Part shown: in pieces, positions 11,160 through 20,347 of the stretch
Position numbering within the stretch: position 1 is the first letter of the stretch
Layout of the letters: each line of letters opens with the position of its first letter
NCBI GenBank assembly: GCA_902587565.1
Contig: CACILT010000003.1
Coordinates: forward strand, 62,001 to 126,000
Length of the DNA: 64,000 nt
DNA from: an uncultured Alphaproteobacteria bacterium
Lineage (GTDB): Bacteria; Pseudomonadota; Alphaproteobacteria; HIMB59; GCA-002718135
Direction of reading: 5' to 3'
Position numbers and translations under genes: made by a program
Notes under the pieces: generated by a model
What the model saw: the letters and a program-made list of their open reading frames with translations, nothing else
Database searches by the model: none
Told to the model about the DNA's origin: nothing

Positions 11160-11820
11160 AAAAAAAATTTTTAAATTTTCTATATCTCAAAAAATTTTAG
11201 CATTTATAGGTTACCTATATATCTTATTCGTATGTTACACTTCTAAAATACAGATTATAAACTCTGAGTTGCCAGAAAAATTGTGGAGAGAAAATAAACC
11301 TTTTATTTTAGCATTTTGGCATGGTCAATTGATGATGATAGGACATGTATGGAAAAGTAAAGCTGTGTTAAATATGTTAGCATCTAGCCATAGTGATGGT
11401 CGATTTGGTGCATATATTGCAGGTCATTTTAATTTAAAAAATGTTTCTATAATGTCAAAAAATAAATCACCGTCATTAAGGAAAGTATTTAAAATTTTGA
11501 AAGATAGAAATTATATTGGTATTACTCCTGATGGACCAAGAGGACCAAATAAGAAAGTCTCAGAAGGAATTATAAAAATTGCAATTCATTCTCAAGTCCC
11601 AATTATACCACTTGGGTTTGCTTCAAATAAAAATCTTAAACTTAAATCTTGGGACTCATTTTTAATAACATATCCATTTTCAAAATGTAGATTTGTCTGG
11701 GGTGAGCCAATTACTATTCCTTCTTCTACTAAAGATGATGATTTAGATAAATATAAGAATTTCTTAGAAGGAAAAATTAATGATTGCATGGAATCAGCAG
11801 AAAAAAACCTAAATGCTTAG
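11149..11820 (+). CDS. DUF374 lysophospholipid acyltransferase-like protein
   Basis: A 223-residue protein of the DUF374 family in the lysophospholipid acyltransferase superfamily. It shows an N-terminal membrane segment, FWHGQLMMIGHVW near residue 59, SSHSDGRFGAYIA near residue 82 (the family HSxDG motif) and GITPDGPRGPNK near residue 123. Members usually lie in lipid A operons and are thought to act on lipid A or phospholipid acylation; the exact acceptor is unknown. The start overlaps the exporter gene by 11 bases, and the stop overlaps waaA by 8. Confidence 0.85.
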   Translation: MSFKKKIFKFSISQKILAFIGYLYILFVCYTSKIQIINSELPEKLWRENKPFILAFWHGQLMMIGHVWKSKAVLNMLASSHSDGRFGAYIAGHFNLKNVSIMSKNKSPSLRKVFKILKDRNYIGITPDGPRGPNKKVSEGIIKIAIHSQVPIIPLGFASNKNLKLKSWDSFLITYPFSKCRFVWGEPITIPSSTKDDDLDKYKNFLEGKINDCMESAEKNLNA

Positions 11821-13033
11821 AATATATCAAATACTCAGTACTCTTCTCATACCAGTAATTATTTTTAATATATTTATTCGTATCTATAGAAAAAAAGAGG
11901 ATAGACTTAGATTTATTGAAAGGTTTGGAAAGCCAACGGTAAAAAAAAATAGTAAGAAAAAAATTTTATGGATACATGCAGCAAGTATTGGTGAATTTAA
12001 ATCTTCAGATTTAATTATAGAACGGTATCATAAAGTATTTGATATTTTAGTGACTACAACTACTAAATCATCAGCGGAATATATTAAGGAGTTTTATAAA
12101 AATAAAATTATCCATCAGTACATCCCATTTGATGTGTCTCTATGGTGTTCAAGATTTTTAAATTTTTGGAAACCAAATCTGATTCTATGGATAGAATCAG
12201 ATATTTGGCCAAATATGCTTAATAAAATTAGAATTAAAAATATCAATTGTTTATATTTAAATGCAAGAATTTCTCCAACTTCTTTTAAAAAATGGAAAGG
12301 TACAAAAAATTTCTACAGAAATTCATTAAAGAGTTTTAATAAAATTTTTGCACAAAGCACAAATGATAAAAAAAGAATTCAAGAATTAACAAACTTACAA
12401 ATTGATTATGTTGGAAATTTAAAATTAGCTAAGAATAAAAACAATGCTTCAATAAATAAAGATCAATTAAATACAATCATGATTGCAAGTACTCATTCTA
12501 ATGAGGAAAAAGAGATAATTAAATGTATTAAAAAAACAATTTATGAGTTTAATTTAAAAATTTATCTAGCACCTAGGCACCCGGAAAGAATTGCTACAAT
12601 TAAGCAAGAATTATATAATGAAGGATTTAATATTTCTTTAGAATCTGAAAAAAAATATGAAAAAAATAATATTGTAATAATTGATAGTTTTGGAAAATTA
12701 GATCAATATTATAAAATTAGCGATTTAGTTATTTTAGGTGGTTCATTTTTAAAAAATATTGGCGGACATAACCCCATAGAACCTGCAAGTTATGGATGTG
12801 CTATTATTAGCGGTAATTATGTTGATAATTGGACTAATATTTATGAAGATATGCTAAAAGCAAATTCATGTATAATTGTAAATAAGTTTGAAGATATTGA
12901 TAAAAAAATGAAAGAATTACTAAATAATAATTTTGAAATTAAAAAAATCCAAGCAAATGCACTTGAGTTTTCAAACAGATCTTTCTTTGAAAAAGAAAAG
13001 CTTTTTCAAAACATTGAAAAGTACATCGATTAA
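11813..13033 (+). CDS. waaA: 3-deoxy-D-manno-octulosonic acid (Kdo) transferase
   Basis: A 406-residue GT30 glycosyltransferase that adds Kdo to lipid IVA. It has an N-terminal membrane anchor, ILWIHAASIGEFKSSD (residues about 53-68, with the catalytic Glu region), LWIESDIWPNML near 127, LAPRHPERI near 257 and the GGSFLKNIGGHNPIEPA nucleotide-sugar motif near 308. It sits between the DUF374 gene and lpxK. Lysine- and asparagine-rich replacements at non-conserved sites reflect the AT bias of the genome. Assignment is secure; whether it adds one or two Kdo residues cannot be read. Confidence 0.94.
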   Translation: MLRIYQILSTLLIPVIIFNIFIRIYRKKEDRLRFIERFGKPTVKKNSKKKILWIHAASIGEFKSSDLIIERYHKVFDILVTTTTKSSAEYIKEFYKNKIIHQYIPFDVSLWCSRFLNFWKPNLILWIESDIWPNMLNKIRIKNINCLYLNARISPTSFKKWKGTKNFYRNSLKSFNKIFAQSTNDKKRIQELTNLQIDYVGNLKLAKNKNNASINKDQLNTIMIASTHSNEEKEIIKCIKKTIYEFNLKIYLAPRHPERIATIKQELYNEGFNISLESEKKYEKNNIVIIDSFGKLDQYYKISDLVILGGSFLKNIGGHNPIEPASYGCAIISGNYVDNWTNIYEDMLKANSCIIVNKFEDIDKKMKELLNNNFEIKKIQANALEFSNRSFFEKEKLFQNIEKYID

Positions 13034-13034
13034 A

Positions 13035-14033
13035 ATGCTTAAAGCTCCTAAATTTTGGTATAAAAAAAATGACACATACTTATCGAACTCTTTATATCCA
13101 CTTTCATTACTTTTTAGATTTGGAACAAAAATAAGAAATTTTGTAAGCAGAAAATCTTCTTCTGGCATTCCAGTAATTTGCATTGGAAATATAGTGGTTG
13201 GAGGAGCTGGCAAAACACCAGTTGCTTTAAAAATTGGAAATTTATTAAAACTTAATGGATATAATCCTCACTTTGTTTCAAGAGGATATGGTGGCGTTGA
13301 AACATCTAATGTTCTTGTTAAAGAATGGCACTCAGCAAAAAGTGTTGGTGATGAATCTTTATTACTAGCTGAAGTTGCACCAACTTGGATTGGTCAAGAT
13401 AGAAATAAATCCTTTATTTTAGCTAAAGAAAAAGGTGCTGATTGTATTATTATGGATGATGGTTTTCAAAATCCAGCTCTTCAAAAAGATTTTTCAATTA
13501 TTGTTATTAATGGAGAACAAGGCTTTGGTAATAAAAGGGTAATCCCGTCTGGTCCTCTTAGAGAGAGTATATCACGGGGTATTTCCAGAGCAAATCTTGT
13601 AATCGTAATTGGAGAAATATCTCAAGATGTAAAAGATAAAATTCCAAGCACTGTTCCTATTATTCATGCTAAATTTCAAATAAGCACAGATAATAAAATA
13701 TATAAAAATCAAAAAGTGACAGCATTTGCAGGCATTGCTTATCCTGAGAAATTTTATAATTCACTTTCCGAACAAGGTGCTATTTTAGAAAAAAAAATCA
13801 GCTATCCTGATCACCATATTTTTGATGAAAATGATATGTTAAATTTAGCAGAAAATGCAAATCTTACAAAATCAGTATTAGTTACTACAAAAAAAGATTT
13901 TGTTAGAATTCCTAAATCCTATCGATCTTTAGTAAGTACTTTGAATGGGGAAATTAAATTTGAAGATGAAAATCTACTTAAAGAAATATTAGGTAACATT
14001 TTAGAGAATAAAATAAATGATTTAGCAATATGA
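13035..14033 (+). CDS. lpxK: Tetraacyldisaccharide 4'-kinase
   Basis: This kinase phosphorylates the lipid A disaccharide at the 4' position. I start it at the ATG at 13035, two bases after the waaA stop, giving 332 residues beginning MLKAPKFWY, the normal LpxK N-terminus; the frame stays open further upstream but inside waaA. Key motifs are the P-loop GNIVVGGAGKTPVA near residue 50, FVSRGYGG near residue 80, and IIMDDGFQNPALQKD (Walker B region) near residue 138. The C-terminus overlaps the next gene by four bases. Confidence 0.94.
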   Translation: MLKAPKFWYKKNDTYLSNSLYPLSLLFRFGTKIRNFVSRKSSSGIPVICIGNIVVGGAGKTPVALKIGNLLKLNGYNPHFVSRGYGGVETSNVLVKEWHSAKSVGDESLLLAEVAPTWIGQDRNKSFILAKEKGADCIIMDDGFQNPALQKDFSIIVINGEQGFGNKRVIPSGPLRESISRGISRANLVIVIGEISQDVKDKIPSTVPIIHAKFQISTDNKIYKNQKVTAFAGIAYPEKFYNSLSEQGAILEKKISYPDHHIFDENDMLNLAENANLTKSVLVTTKKDFVRIPKSYRSLVSTLNGEIKFEDENLLKEILGNILENKINDLAI

Positions 14034-14893
14034 AAAATATAATTTATTTTGTTGAATATATTATAGTTTCTATAATATTTTTTTTATTTAAACTTTTGCC
14101 ATTAAATTTATCGGCAAAGTTTGCTTCTTTTATGTTTAGTTTTTTTGGTAAATTATCTGGTGCGAACAAAACTGCAATTAAAAATTGCAAATATGTTTTT
14201 CCTAAAATGAAAGAGAAAGAAGTTAAAAGTATAATTAAAAAAAGTTGGGATAATCTAGGAAGGACAATTTCTGAACTCCCGAGTTTAAACTATTTATTTG
14301 ATAAAAAAAAAATAAAGTACAATAAAATTAAAAATATCGAAAATTTAATTAAAAATAATTCCCAAGGAATATTTATATGTATTCATCAGTCTAATTGGGA
14401 AGTTGTAGTACCTAGTTTAGATAGAATTGGTATAAATCTAGGTGCAGTATATAGACATATTAATAATCATTTTTTAGATAAATTATTATTAAAAATTAGA
14501 ACAAATTCACTTGTATCATCTAAGAGTTTTTATACTCCAAAAGGAAAAAGAAGTGCAAAAGATATTACTGAAGCTATAAGAAACTCTTTGTCAATGTTGG
14601 TTGTAATTGATCAAAAAGATTCTTCTGGCGAAGAGGTTTTATTTTTTAAACGTAAAGTTAAAACACAAACAGGTTTTTTAAAAATAGCCAGAAAATATAA
14701 ATTACCAATAATCCCAATTAAAAATAAAAGAATTGATAATGGAAAAATTGAGCTAACCTTTCTTGAGCCTTTTTATCATAATGACGTAAATATCAGTGAT
14801 AATCAAATGATGGAAACGATACATAATAAAATAGAAGAGTGGATTAAATCAGATCCCTCGCAATGGTTCTGGCAACACAAGAGATTTAGTTAA
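14030..14893 (+). CDS. LpxL/HtrB-type lipid A late acyltransferase
   Basis: A 287-residue lysophospholipid acyltransferase family protein with an N-terminal membrane helix. The H-x4-D/E catalytic motif appears as HQSNWE near residue 120, and the family stretches VIDQKDSSGEEVLFF and SQWFWQHKRF are present, the latter at the extreme C-terminus as in HtrB/LpxL. It would add a secondary acyl chain to Kdo-lipid A. It is the last gene of the envelope operon, and its 3' end overlaps the convergent xseA by 8 bases. LpxL versus LpxM cannot be decided from motifs. Confidence 0.9.
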   Translation: MKNIIYFVEYIIVSIIFFLFKLLPLNLSAKFASFMFSFFGKLSGANKTAIKNCKYVFPKMKEKEVKSIIKKSWDNLGRTISELPSLNYLFDKKKIKYNKIKNIENLIKNNSQGIFICIHQSNWEVVVPSLDRIGINLGAVYRHINNHFLDKLLLKIRTNSLVSSKSFYTPKGKRSAKDITEAIRNSLSMLVVIDQKDSSGEEVLFFKRKVKTQTGFLKIARKYKLPIIPIKNKRIDNGKIELTFLEPFYHNDVNISDNQMMETIHNKIEEWIKSDPSQWFWQHKRFS

Positions 14894-16217
14894 TTTTTTT
14901 TACCTTAATATCAATTGTGCCATCAATAAGCTTAACCGATAATTGATCATTAGTAGTAATTTTTTTTGTAGTCTTAACAATTTTTTTTTTATTCATCAAA
15001 ATAGAATATCCCTTTTTAAGATTTGAAGAGATAGAATTTGAATTAAGTAATCTGATATTTGCTTTATATTTTTCAAGATTATCTTTGTAGTTATTAGCAA
15101 TATTTAAATTAAGATTTTTTGAAAGATTATTTATCTTTGTTTGTGTCAAACTTACTAAAGAATCTGGAGAAATTACAGATTTACCTAAATTTATGAGATT
15201 TAATTTAGATATGCTAAATTTGTTTTCAATTGATAATGTTAAATTTTTAAAATCATCTAAAAGTTTCTCCTTGTAATTATTAACTATTGAGCTTGGTGAT
15301 TTAAGAAACTTATTTAAGTATTCGAAATTTTCTCTTTTTGACTGGATTTGTGAATTAACTTTTGTGTTTAATCTAAGTTGTAAATTTTTAATTTTATCTA
15401 TTAATTCAAATCTCACTGGGGTAGCTTTTTCAGCTGCCGCGGTTGGTGTAGACGCTCTTAAATCTGATACCAAATCAATAATTGTTGTATCTGTTTCATG
15501 ACCTATTGCTGAAATAATTGGTATTTTTGAATCAAAAACACTTGTTGCAAGATTTTCATCATTAAATGCCATTAAATCTTCTGTACTTCCTCCACCTCTA
15601 GCAACAATAAGAATGTCTGGTTTGCCTAATTTAAGTTTATTGAAACCTTCGATAGCATTTATAATGCTATCTGCTGCGTCAACACCTTGTACAGAAACAG
15701 GCCATATATCTAAAGGCATTGGAAAACGATCATTCACTCTATTAATTATGTCGTGTACTACAGAACCAGTGGGAGATGTAATTATACCTAATCTCTCAGG
15801 CAGAAAAGGTAATGGAATTTTTTTATCTTCATCAAAATAGCCTTTTTTTTGAAGTCTTTTTTTTCTTTCTTCAATGAGTTTTAAAAGTGCTCCCTCTCCT
15901 GCAATTTCAATTTTATCAATATCTATCTGGTAGGTAGTTTTATAGCGAGACCAAGTAGTGATTTTCCCAGTTGCAATTATTTCTAACCCTATTTCTGGAT
16001 TTATATCTAAATATTTTTTTTTCTGATCCCAGATAACTCCACTTAAAATTGAGTCTTCGTCTTTAAGTGTTAGATAAATTTGCCCTCTTGTTGCGGTTTT
16101 TACTTCAGAAATTTCTCCTTTAATTCTTACATAATTAAAATTGGACTCAATTACTTCTTTAAATGCTTGATTAAATTCTGAAACTTCAAATTCTGGTATA
16201 TTAATTTTATCTATCAT
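14886..16217 (-). CDS. xseA: Exodeoxyribonuclease VII large subunit
   Basis: A 443-residue XseA. An N-terminal OB-fold (residues about 8-105, with VRIKGEISEVK) is followed by the nuclease core with LGIITSPTGSVVHDI near 127, ILIVARGGGSTEDLMAFNDE near 198 and ISAIGHETDTTIIDLV near 231, then a lysine/asparagine-rich coiled-coil tail. The enzyme degrades single-stranded DNA into oligonucleotides together with XseB, which is not in this window. The start lies inside the end of tadA (11-base overlap). Confidence 0.96.
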   Translation of the reverse strand: MIDKINIPEFEVSEFNQAFKEVIESNFNYVRIKGEISEVKTATRGQIYLTLKDEDSILSGVIWDQKKKYLDINPEIGLEIIATGKITTWSRYKTTYQIDIDKIEIAGEGALLKLIEERKKRLQKKGYFDEDKKIPLPFLPERLGIITSPTGSVVHDIINRVNDRFPMPLDIWPVSVQGVDAADSIINAIEGFNKLKLGKPDILIVARGGGSTEDLMAFNDENLATSVFDSKIPIISAIGHETDTTIIDLVSDLRASTPTAAAEKATPVRFELIDKIKNLQLRLNTKVNSQIQSKRENFEYLNKFLKSPSSIVNNYKEKLLDDFKNLTLSIENKFSISKLNLINLGKSVISPDSLVSLTQTKINNLSKNLNLNIANNYKDNLEKYKANIRLLNSNSISSNLKKGYSILMNKKKIVKTTKKITTNDQLSVKLIDGTIDIKVKKIN

Positions 16218-16662
16218 GCATATTTTTAAAAAATTTTTTTAATAAATTACTACATTCTTTTTCCATAATTCCACCATAAATAGTTGGCATAAATATATTT
16301 TCTCTTTGAAAAGCAACGCGGAGTTTTTCAATTCCTCCATTTTTTTCATCATACGCTCCAAAGTATAAATCTTTAATATGTACTTCACTTATTGCACTAG
16401 CACACATTGTACATGGTTCCAAGGTAACAAATAATGTCATATTTTCTAAATATTTAAGTTTTAGTCTTTCGCAAGTTTCTTGAATAAGATTTAATTCACA
16501 ATGTTTGATAGCATTTTTATTTTTATTTACTGTGTTGTAGCTTCTGGCTACAATCTTGTTCGTTGTATTATCAACAAGTATTCCTCCAACTGGAACCTCA
16601 TTTAAATTATAAGCTTTGTCTGCTTCAATAATTGCTTCTTTCATAAAAAAATTAACGTTCAT
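16207..16662 (-). CDS. tadA: tRNA-specific adenosine deaminase
   Basis: This zinc deaminase makes inosine at the wobble position of tRNA-Arg(ACG). I choose the ATG at 16662 (151 residues, MNVNFFMKEAIIEAD); a GTG four codons earlier is possible but adds nothing conserved. The zinc and proton-shuttle motif is HCE (KHCELNLI) and the second metal motif is EPCTMCASAI (PCxxC). Bacterial TadA usually has HAE, so Cys at the middle position is a mild variation also seen in cytosine or guanine deaminases. Length and flanking sequence favour TadA. Confidence 0.87.
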   Translation of the reverse strand: MNVNFFMKEAIIEADKAYNLNEVPVGGILVDNTTNKIVARSYNTVNKNKNAIKHCELNLIQETCERLKLKYLENMTLFVTLEPCTMCASAISEVHIKDLYFGAYDEKNGGIEKLRVAFQRENIFMPTIYGGIMEKECSNLLKKFFKNMHDR

Positions 16663-16702
16663 TCTGGAACACACTTATGTTGTACATTATAGTTGAATTA
16701 TA

Positions 16703-17401
16703 ATGAAAAAACCAATTATTGGAATAACTCTTGATAGTGAAAAAAAGAAAACATACTCAAAATTTCCATGGTATGCATTGAGGGAAAATTATTTAACTTC
16801 CTTAACAAAATTTAATGCTATTCCATTTCCTTTGTTACATGAAAAAAAATATATTGATGATTTTTGTCATTTAATTGATGGTTTAATTATTACTGGAGGA
16901 GATTTTGATATTCATCCAAAATTATATAAAACAAGTAATACTCAGTCTAAAAATATTAAAAATAAGAGAACAAATTTTGAATTAAATATTTTCAATAAAT
17001 TTTTTAAATACAACAAACCTATATTAGGAATTTGTGGTGGTGCACAACTTATCAATGTTGCGTGTGGTGGAACATTAATACAAGATTTAAAAAGAGATCC
17101 GATAAATCATGAACAAGTGAATCCAAGAAATCAAACTAGTCATAGTGTTAATATTTCGAAAAACACTCAACTACATAAAATATGTGGGGCTCAAAAAATA
17201 AATGTTAATAGTGCACATCATCAGTCAATAAAAAAAGTAGGTAAGGACTTAAATGTTTCGTGTGTAGCAAATGATGGTGTTATTGAAGGAATAGAGCATA
17301 AAAAACATAAATGGTGTATTGGCTTACAATGGCATCCTGAGTTTTTAATAACAAAATGTGATATAAAAATAATTAAAAATTTCATTAGTGAAACAAAGTG
17401 A
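16703..17401 (+). CDS. Class I glutamine amidotransferase-like hydrolase (PuuD/peptidase C26 family)
   Basis: A 232-residue protein of the gamma-glutamyl-gamma-aminobutyrate hydrolase family. The N-terminal strand KPIIGITLD, GLIITGGDFDIHP near residue 56, the nucleophile elbow GICGGAQLINVACGG near residue 112 and the catalytic His-Glu in LQWHPEF near residue 213 form the Cys-His-Glu triad. Relatives cleave gamma-glutamyl amides in putrescine breakdown, but no other puu genes lie here, so the substrate is open. Its last four bases overlap the GTG start of the next gene. Confidence 0.85.
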   Translation: MKKPIIGITLDSEKKKTYSKFPWYALRENYLTSLTKFNAIPFPLLHEKKYIDDFCHLIDGLIITGGDFDIHPKLYKTSNTQSKNIKNKRTNFELNIFNKFFKYNKPILGICGGAQLINVACGGTLIQDLKRDPINHEQVNPRNQTSHSVNISKNTQLHKICGAQKINVNSAHHQSIKKVGKDLNVSCVANDGVIEGIEHKKHKWCIGLQWHPEFLITKCDIKIIKNFISETK

Positions 17402-18090
17402 ATATTAGAATTTCAAAATATCTATCAAGTGCTGGAATTTGTTCACGAAGAGATGCAGAGAAATTAATTGTAGAAAAAAAAATTAAAATTAATAATCAAG
17501 TATGCGTTCATCCAAGTCATAAAGTAAGTAATTTAGATATAATTAAAGTAAATAATAAAATTGTTAAAAAAGCAAATAAAGTTGAAGTATGGAAGTTATA
17601 CAAACCAATTAAATATATTTGTAGTACAAAAGATAATTTAGGTAGAAAAAAAATTTTTGATTTATTACCAAAAAATATCGGTCAATTAATAAGCGTTGGA
17701 AGATTAGATTATATGAGTGAAGGATTAATCTTACTAACTAATAATGGTGATTATTCAAGACATTTAGAACATCCATCTTCAAACATTGAGCGGATCTATA
17801 GAGTTTGTATAAATAGTAATGTACAAAATACTGATTTACAAAAAATAAATAAAGGCATTACAATTAAAGAAATAAATTATAAAAAAATTAAAGTTGCCTT
17901 TGAAAAAAAATTAAAAAATCATAATTGGTTAATTTTTAAACTTAAAGAAGGAAAAAATAGAGAAATTAGAAATATTTGTAATTATTTCTCATGGAATATA
18001 GTGAAATTAATAAGAATTGGATATGGCCCTTATAAGCTTGGTAGACTTAAAGAAGGGCAATTTCAAAAATTAAATTCAATTAGCAAATGA
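17398..18090 (+). CDS. RsuA/RluB/RluE-family pseudouridine synthase
   Basis: A 230-residue protein with an N-terminal S4 RNA-binding domain (RISKYLSSAGICSRRDAEKL) and a pseudouridine synthase domain whose catalytic Asp is in GRLDYMSEGLILLTNNGD near residue 101; KEGKNREIRNICNYF near 180 is a conserved C-terminal motif. The S4 domain and layout resemble RluB (23S rRNA U2605). The start is GTG at 17398, overlapping the previous stop (GTGA). RluB versus RsuA is not settled by motifs alone. Confidence 0.88.
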   Translation: MNIRISKYLSSAGICSRRDAEKLIVEKKIKINNQVCVHPSHKVSNLDIIKVNNKIVKKANKVEVWKLYKPIKYICSTKDNLGRKKIFDLLPKNIGQLISVGRLDYMSEGLILLTNNGDYSRHLEHPSSNIERIYRVCINSNVQNTDLQKINKGITIKEINYKKIKVAFEKKLKNHNWLIFKLKEGKNREIRNICNYFSWNIVKLIRIGYGPYKLGRLKEGQFQKLNSISK

Positions 18091-18647
18091 TACGGATTAC
18101 TGGAGGAAACTTTAAGCAAAAAAAATTAGCCAGTATTAATGATTTCGTAAGACCAACTTCTTCTCTAAAAAGAGAAGCTTTTTTTTCAATTATTGAAAGT
18201 TATGCAATCAAAAATTCTATCGAATTATATAAAAATAAAATTTTTTTAGATCTTTTCGCAGGAATTGGCACAATGGGTTTAGAAGCAATTTCTAGAGGCA
18301 TGAGTGAAGTAATTTTTTTTGAGAATAATATTGAAGTTCTTAAAATTTTAAAAAAAAATTGTTTAAGTATTTGTAAAAATAATCAATTTAAAATTTATGA
18401 AGAAGACCTTATTCATTCTAAATTAGAAATAGAATTTCAAAATATTTCAGTTGTTTATATTGATCCACCATATGCAAAGTATAATTTAAAAAAGCTTTTA
18501 GAAAATTTATCAAGTAACATTAAAAATACTACCGTGATTGGTTTAGAAACAGGTGTGAAAGACAATATTATAATTCCAGAAAATTTAAATCTGCTTCAAA
18601 AAAAGACTTACGGTAAAACAATAATTTATATTTTTAAATTATCTTAA
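18087..18647 (+). CDS. rsmD: 16S rRNA (guanine(966)-N(2))-methyltransferase
   Basis: A 186-residue class I methyltransferase. It begins with MIRITGGNFKQKKL, the RsmD start, followed by RPTSSLKREAFFSII, the SAM-binding loop FLDLFAGIGTMGLEAISRG near residue 53 and the N2-guanine methyltransferase motif IDPPYAKY near 127. The ATG overlaps the stop of the pseudouridine synthase (ATGA), making a small rRNA-modification operon. Its 3' end overlaps the convergent pgi by nine bases. Confidence 0.93.
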   Translation: MIRITGGNFKQKKLASINDFVRPTSSLKREAFFSIIESYAIKNSIELYKNKIFLDLFAGIGTMGLEAISRGMSEVIFFENNIEVLKILKKNCLSICKNNQFKIYEEDLIHSKLEIEFQNISVVYIDPPYAKYNLKKLLENLSSNIKNTTVIGLETGVKDNIIIPENLNLLQKKTYGKTIIYIFKLS

Positions 18648-19838
18648 ATAAGTTTTAGTTAGTTTTTTACCTTGTTCAACAGCAGGTTGATCAAAAGGAT
18701 CAACATCTAAATACATACATGAAGCAATTGTTTCTATTATACTAAAAGATAATAATTTCCCTAAGTTTTGTTCATCTATTTTAGGAATATAGATTTCTCT
18801 AAAACTAAAATTATTTAATTTAAAAGTTTCAATGGTTGCGCGCTGTTCAGCTTCCATTAGATCTCCCATTGTTTTATCTTTAAAATAGTCAATATCGGTA
18901 TTTTCGAACATATTATTATTAATTTTTATGCCCTTATTTGAATGATCTGTAGTGATAAAGGTGAAATATTTGTCTTTAGGTCCGTCTAAATATAATTGTA
19001 ATTGACTATGCTGATCAGTGGTCCCTACTGAATGAATTGCTGTAATACCTTTATTATTTTTTCCAATACTTTCTGCCCAAAGTTGCAGATACCACTTTCC
19101 AAAAAAATAGAGTGAATCCGAATATGTCATTAAAACATTATTAGTAAATTTTGCATTTTCTTTTTGAGTTAAATATCTTCCAAGATCATAAGGTCTATAA
19201 TTATCAATATTATTAATTACTTCAGAGGCTCCACTAAAAAGTTCATTAATATTTAATCCAGAAATGATTGCAGGCACAATCCCAACGTTGGTAAATATTG
19301 AATATCTACCTCCAACATCTTTATGATGCTCTAATAGTAAACAATTATTATCTTTTGCAATTTTATAAAGAGAGGATTCTTTAAATTCAGTTATGATTAA
19401 AGTATTTGAAAAAAATGCTTCAACTTTATTAGCTTCTATTGCTTTTTGATAAAGACATGAAAATTGTGATAATGTTTCGGGAGTGGTTCCAGACTTTGAA
19501 ATAACTAAGAAGCCAGTTAATTCAAAATTTATATTTTGAAAATTTTTTTCAAAATTAATAGGATCAACATTATCATAAAATTCTAAAGTAATTTTATTAT
19601 TAGAAATCACATTATTTAACGCCCTTGCTCCTAAATTTGAACCTCCAGTTCCAAAAACGATTATTTTTTCTTTTTTCTCTTTAAATTGATTTGATATTTT
19701 TATGGTTTCTTCTAATAAATTTTTATCTGAAATAATATTAAGAGAAGGAAGTTTTTCTATTACATTAGTTATACTTTGATCTATATCTTTATTTTGAGTA
19801 ATTTTGTCAAAATTTGAATTAAAGTATTTTATTTGCAT
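18639..19838 (-). CDS. pgi: Glucose-6-phosphate isomerase (short form)
   Basis: A 399-residue phosphoglucose isomerase with the sugar-phosphate binding SIS fold. FGTGGSNLGARAL is near residue 62, the kinase-like loop VISKSGTTPETL near 112, and the PGI signature VGGRYSIFTNVG near 176. The family's second signature region appears at the C-terminus as DQPAVEQGKKLTKTYL. It interconverts glucose-6-P and fructose-6-P. It is much shorter than the roughly 550-residue enterobacterial enzyme but close to the compact form of many alphaproteobacteria and Gram-positives. Confidence 0.93.
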   Translation of the reverse strand: MQIKYFNSNFDKITQNKDIDQSITNVIEKLPSLNIISDKNLLEETIKISNQFKEKKEKIIVFGTGGSNLGARALNNVISNNKITLEFYDNVDPINFEKNFQNINFELTGFLVISKSGTTPETLSQFSCLYQKAIEANKVEAFFSNTLIITEFKESSLYKIAKDNNCLLLEHHKDVGGRYSIFTNVGIVPAIISGLNINELFSGASEVINNIDNYRPYDLGRYLTQKENAKFTNNVLMTYSDSLYFFGKWYLQLWAESIGKNNKGITAIHSVGTTDQHSQLQLYLDGPKDKYFTFITTDHSNKGIKINNNMFENTDIDYFKDKTMGDLMEAEQRATIETFKLNNFSFREIYIPKIDEQNLGKLLSFSIIETIASCMYLDVDPFDQPAVEQGKKLTKTYLR

Positions 19839-19846
19839 TTATAAAA

Positions 19847-20347
19847 TTAAAAGAAGAAAAATCTTTTTTTCTTTTTAGGTTCATCTTCTTTGTCATCTTC
19901 ATTTTCTTCTTTACTGTTGAAAAAGAAAAATCTTTTCTTCTTTTTTGGCTCTTCTATATTTTTTCTTTCAACATCTGTATTATCTGCAGTTACTTCATCT
20001 TCTGAGTTTCCATCAAGATCTTCTCTGATACTATTATCAACTTGATTTGCCTCAGTTTCTTTTAAAATATTGTCAATAACAGAATTTTCAGAAGGTGTTC
20101 CATCACTTTCTTCATCCAGACCAAAGAGAATTTCCTTAGCAAGTTCGCTATCTGTATCATCAATATCTTTTGATTCAATTTGATCAGGTGGTAGTAAATT
20201 AAAATTTGGTGGGATTACTAATGGAGGATTTTCAACTACATTGTATTCATCTATTACTTTTCTTTCTACACCCGCACTACTTCTTATAGTATCACAAGAA
20301 GATAGAAAAATTGAAGAAATGATTGTTACAAAAATGACTTTTTTCAT
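19847..20347 (-). CDS. BamF-like (DUF3035) lipoprotein with repeated Lys/Phe tail
   Basis: A 166-residue lipoprotein: hydrophobic leader, lipobox LSSC with the lipidated Cys at residue 18, then VIDEYNVVENPPLVIPPNFNL, which resembles the start of the alphaproteobacterial DUF3035/BamF family of outer-membrane assembly accessory proteins. The middle is acidic. The C-terminus repeats a unit EPKKKKRFFFF twice, separated by NSKEENEDDKED, ending the protein at RFFFF. The tandem basic-aromatic tail is unusual. The gene starts inside the lspA stop (ATGA), so the lipoprotein is coupled to its own processing enzyme. Confidence 0.7.
   Translation of the reverse strand: MKKVIFVTIISSIFLSSCDTIRSSAGVERKVIDEYNVVENPPLVIPPNFNLLPPDQIESKDIDDTDSELAKEILFGLDEESDGTPSENSVIDNILKETEANQVDNSIREDLDGNSEDEVTADNTDVERKNIEEPKKKKRFFFFNSKEENEDDKEDEPKKKKRFFFF

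Noticed and set aside
12933..13034. N-terminal extension of lpxK
   Set aside because: It lies within waaA in another frame, is Lys/Ser-rich and unlike LpxK; the ATG at 13035 gives the conserved start.
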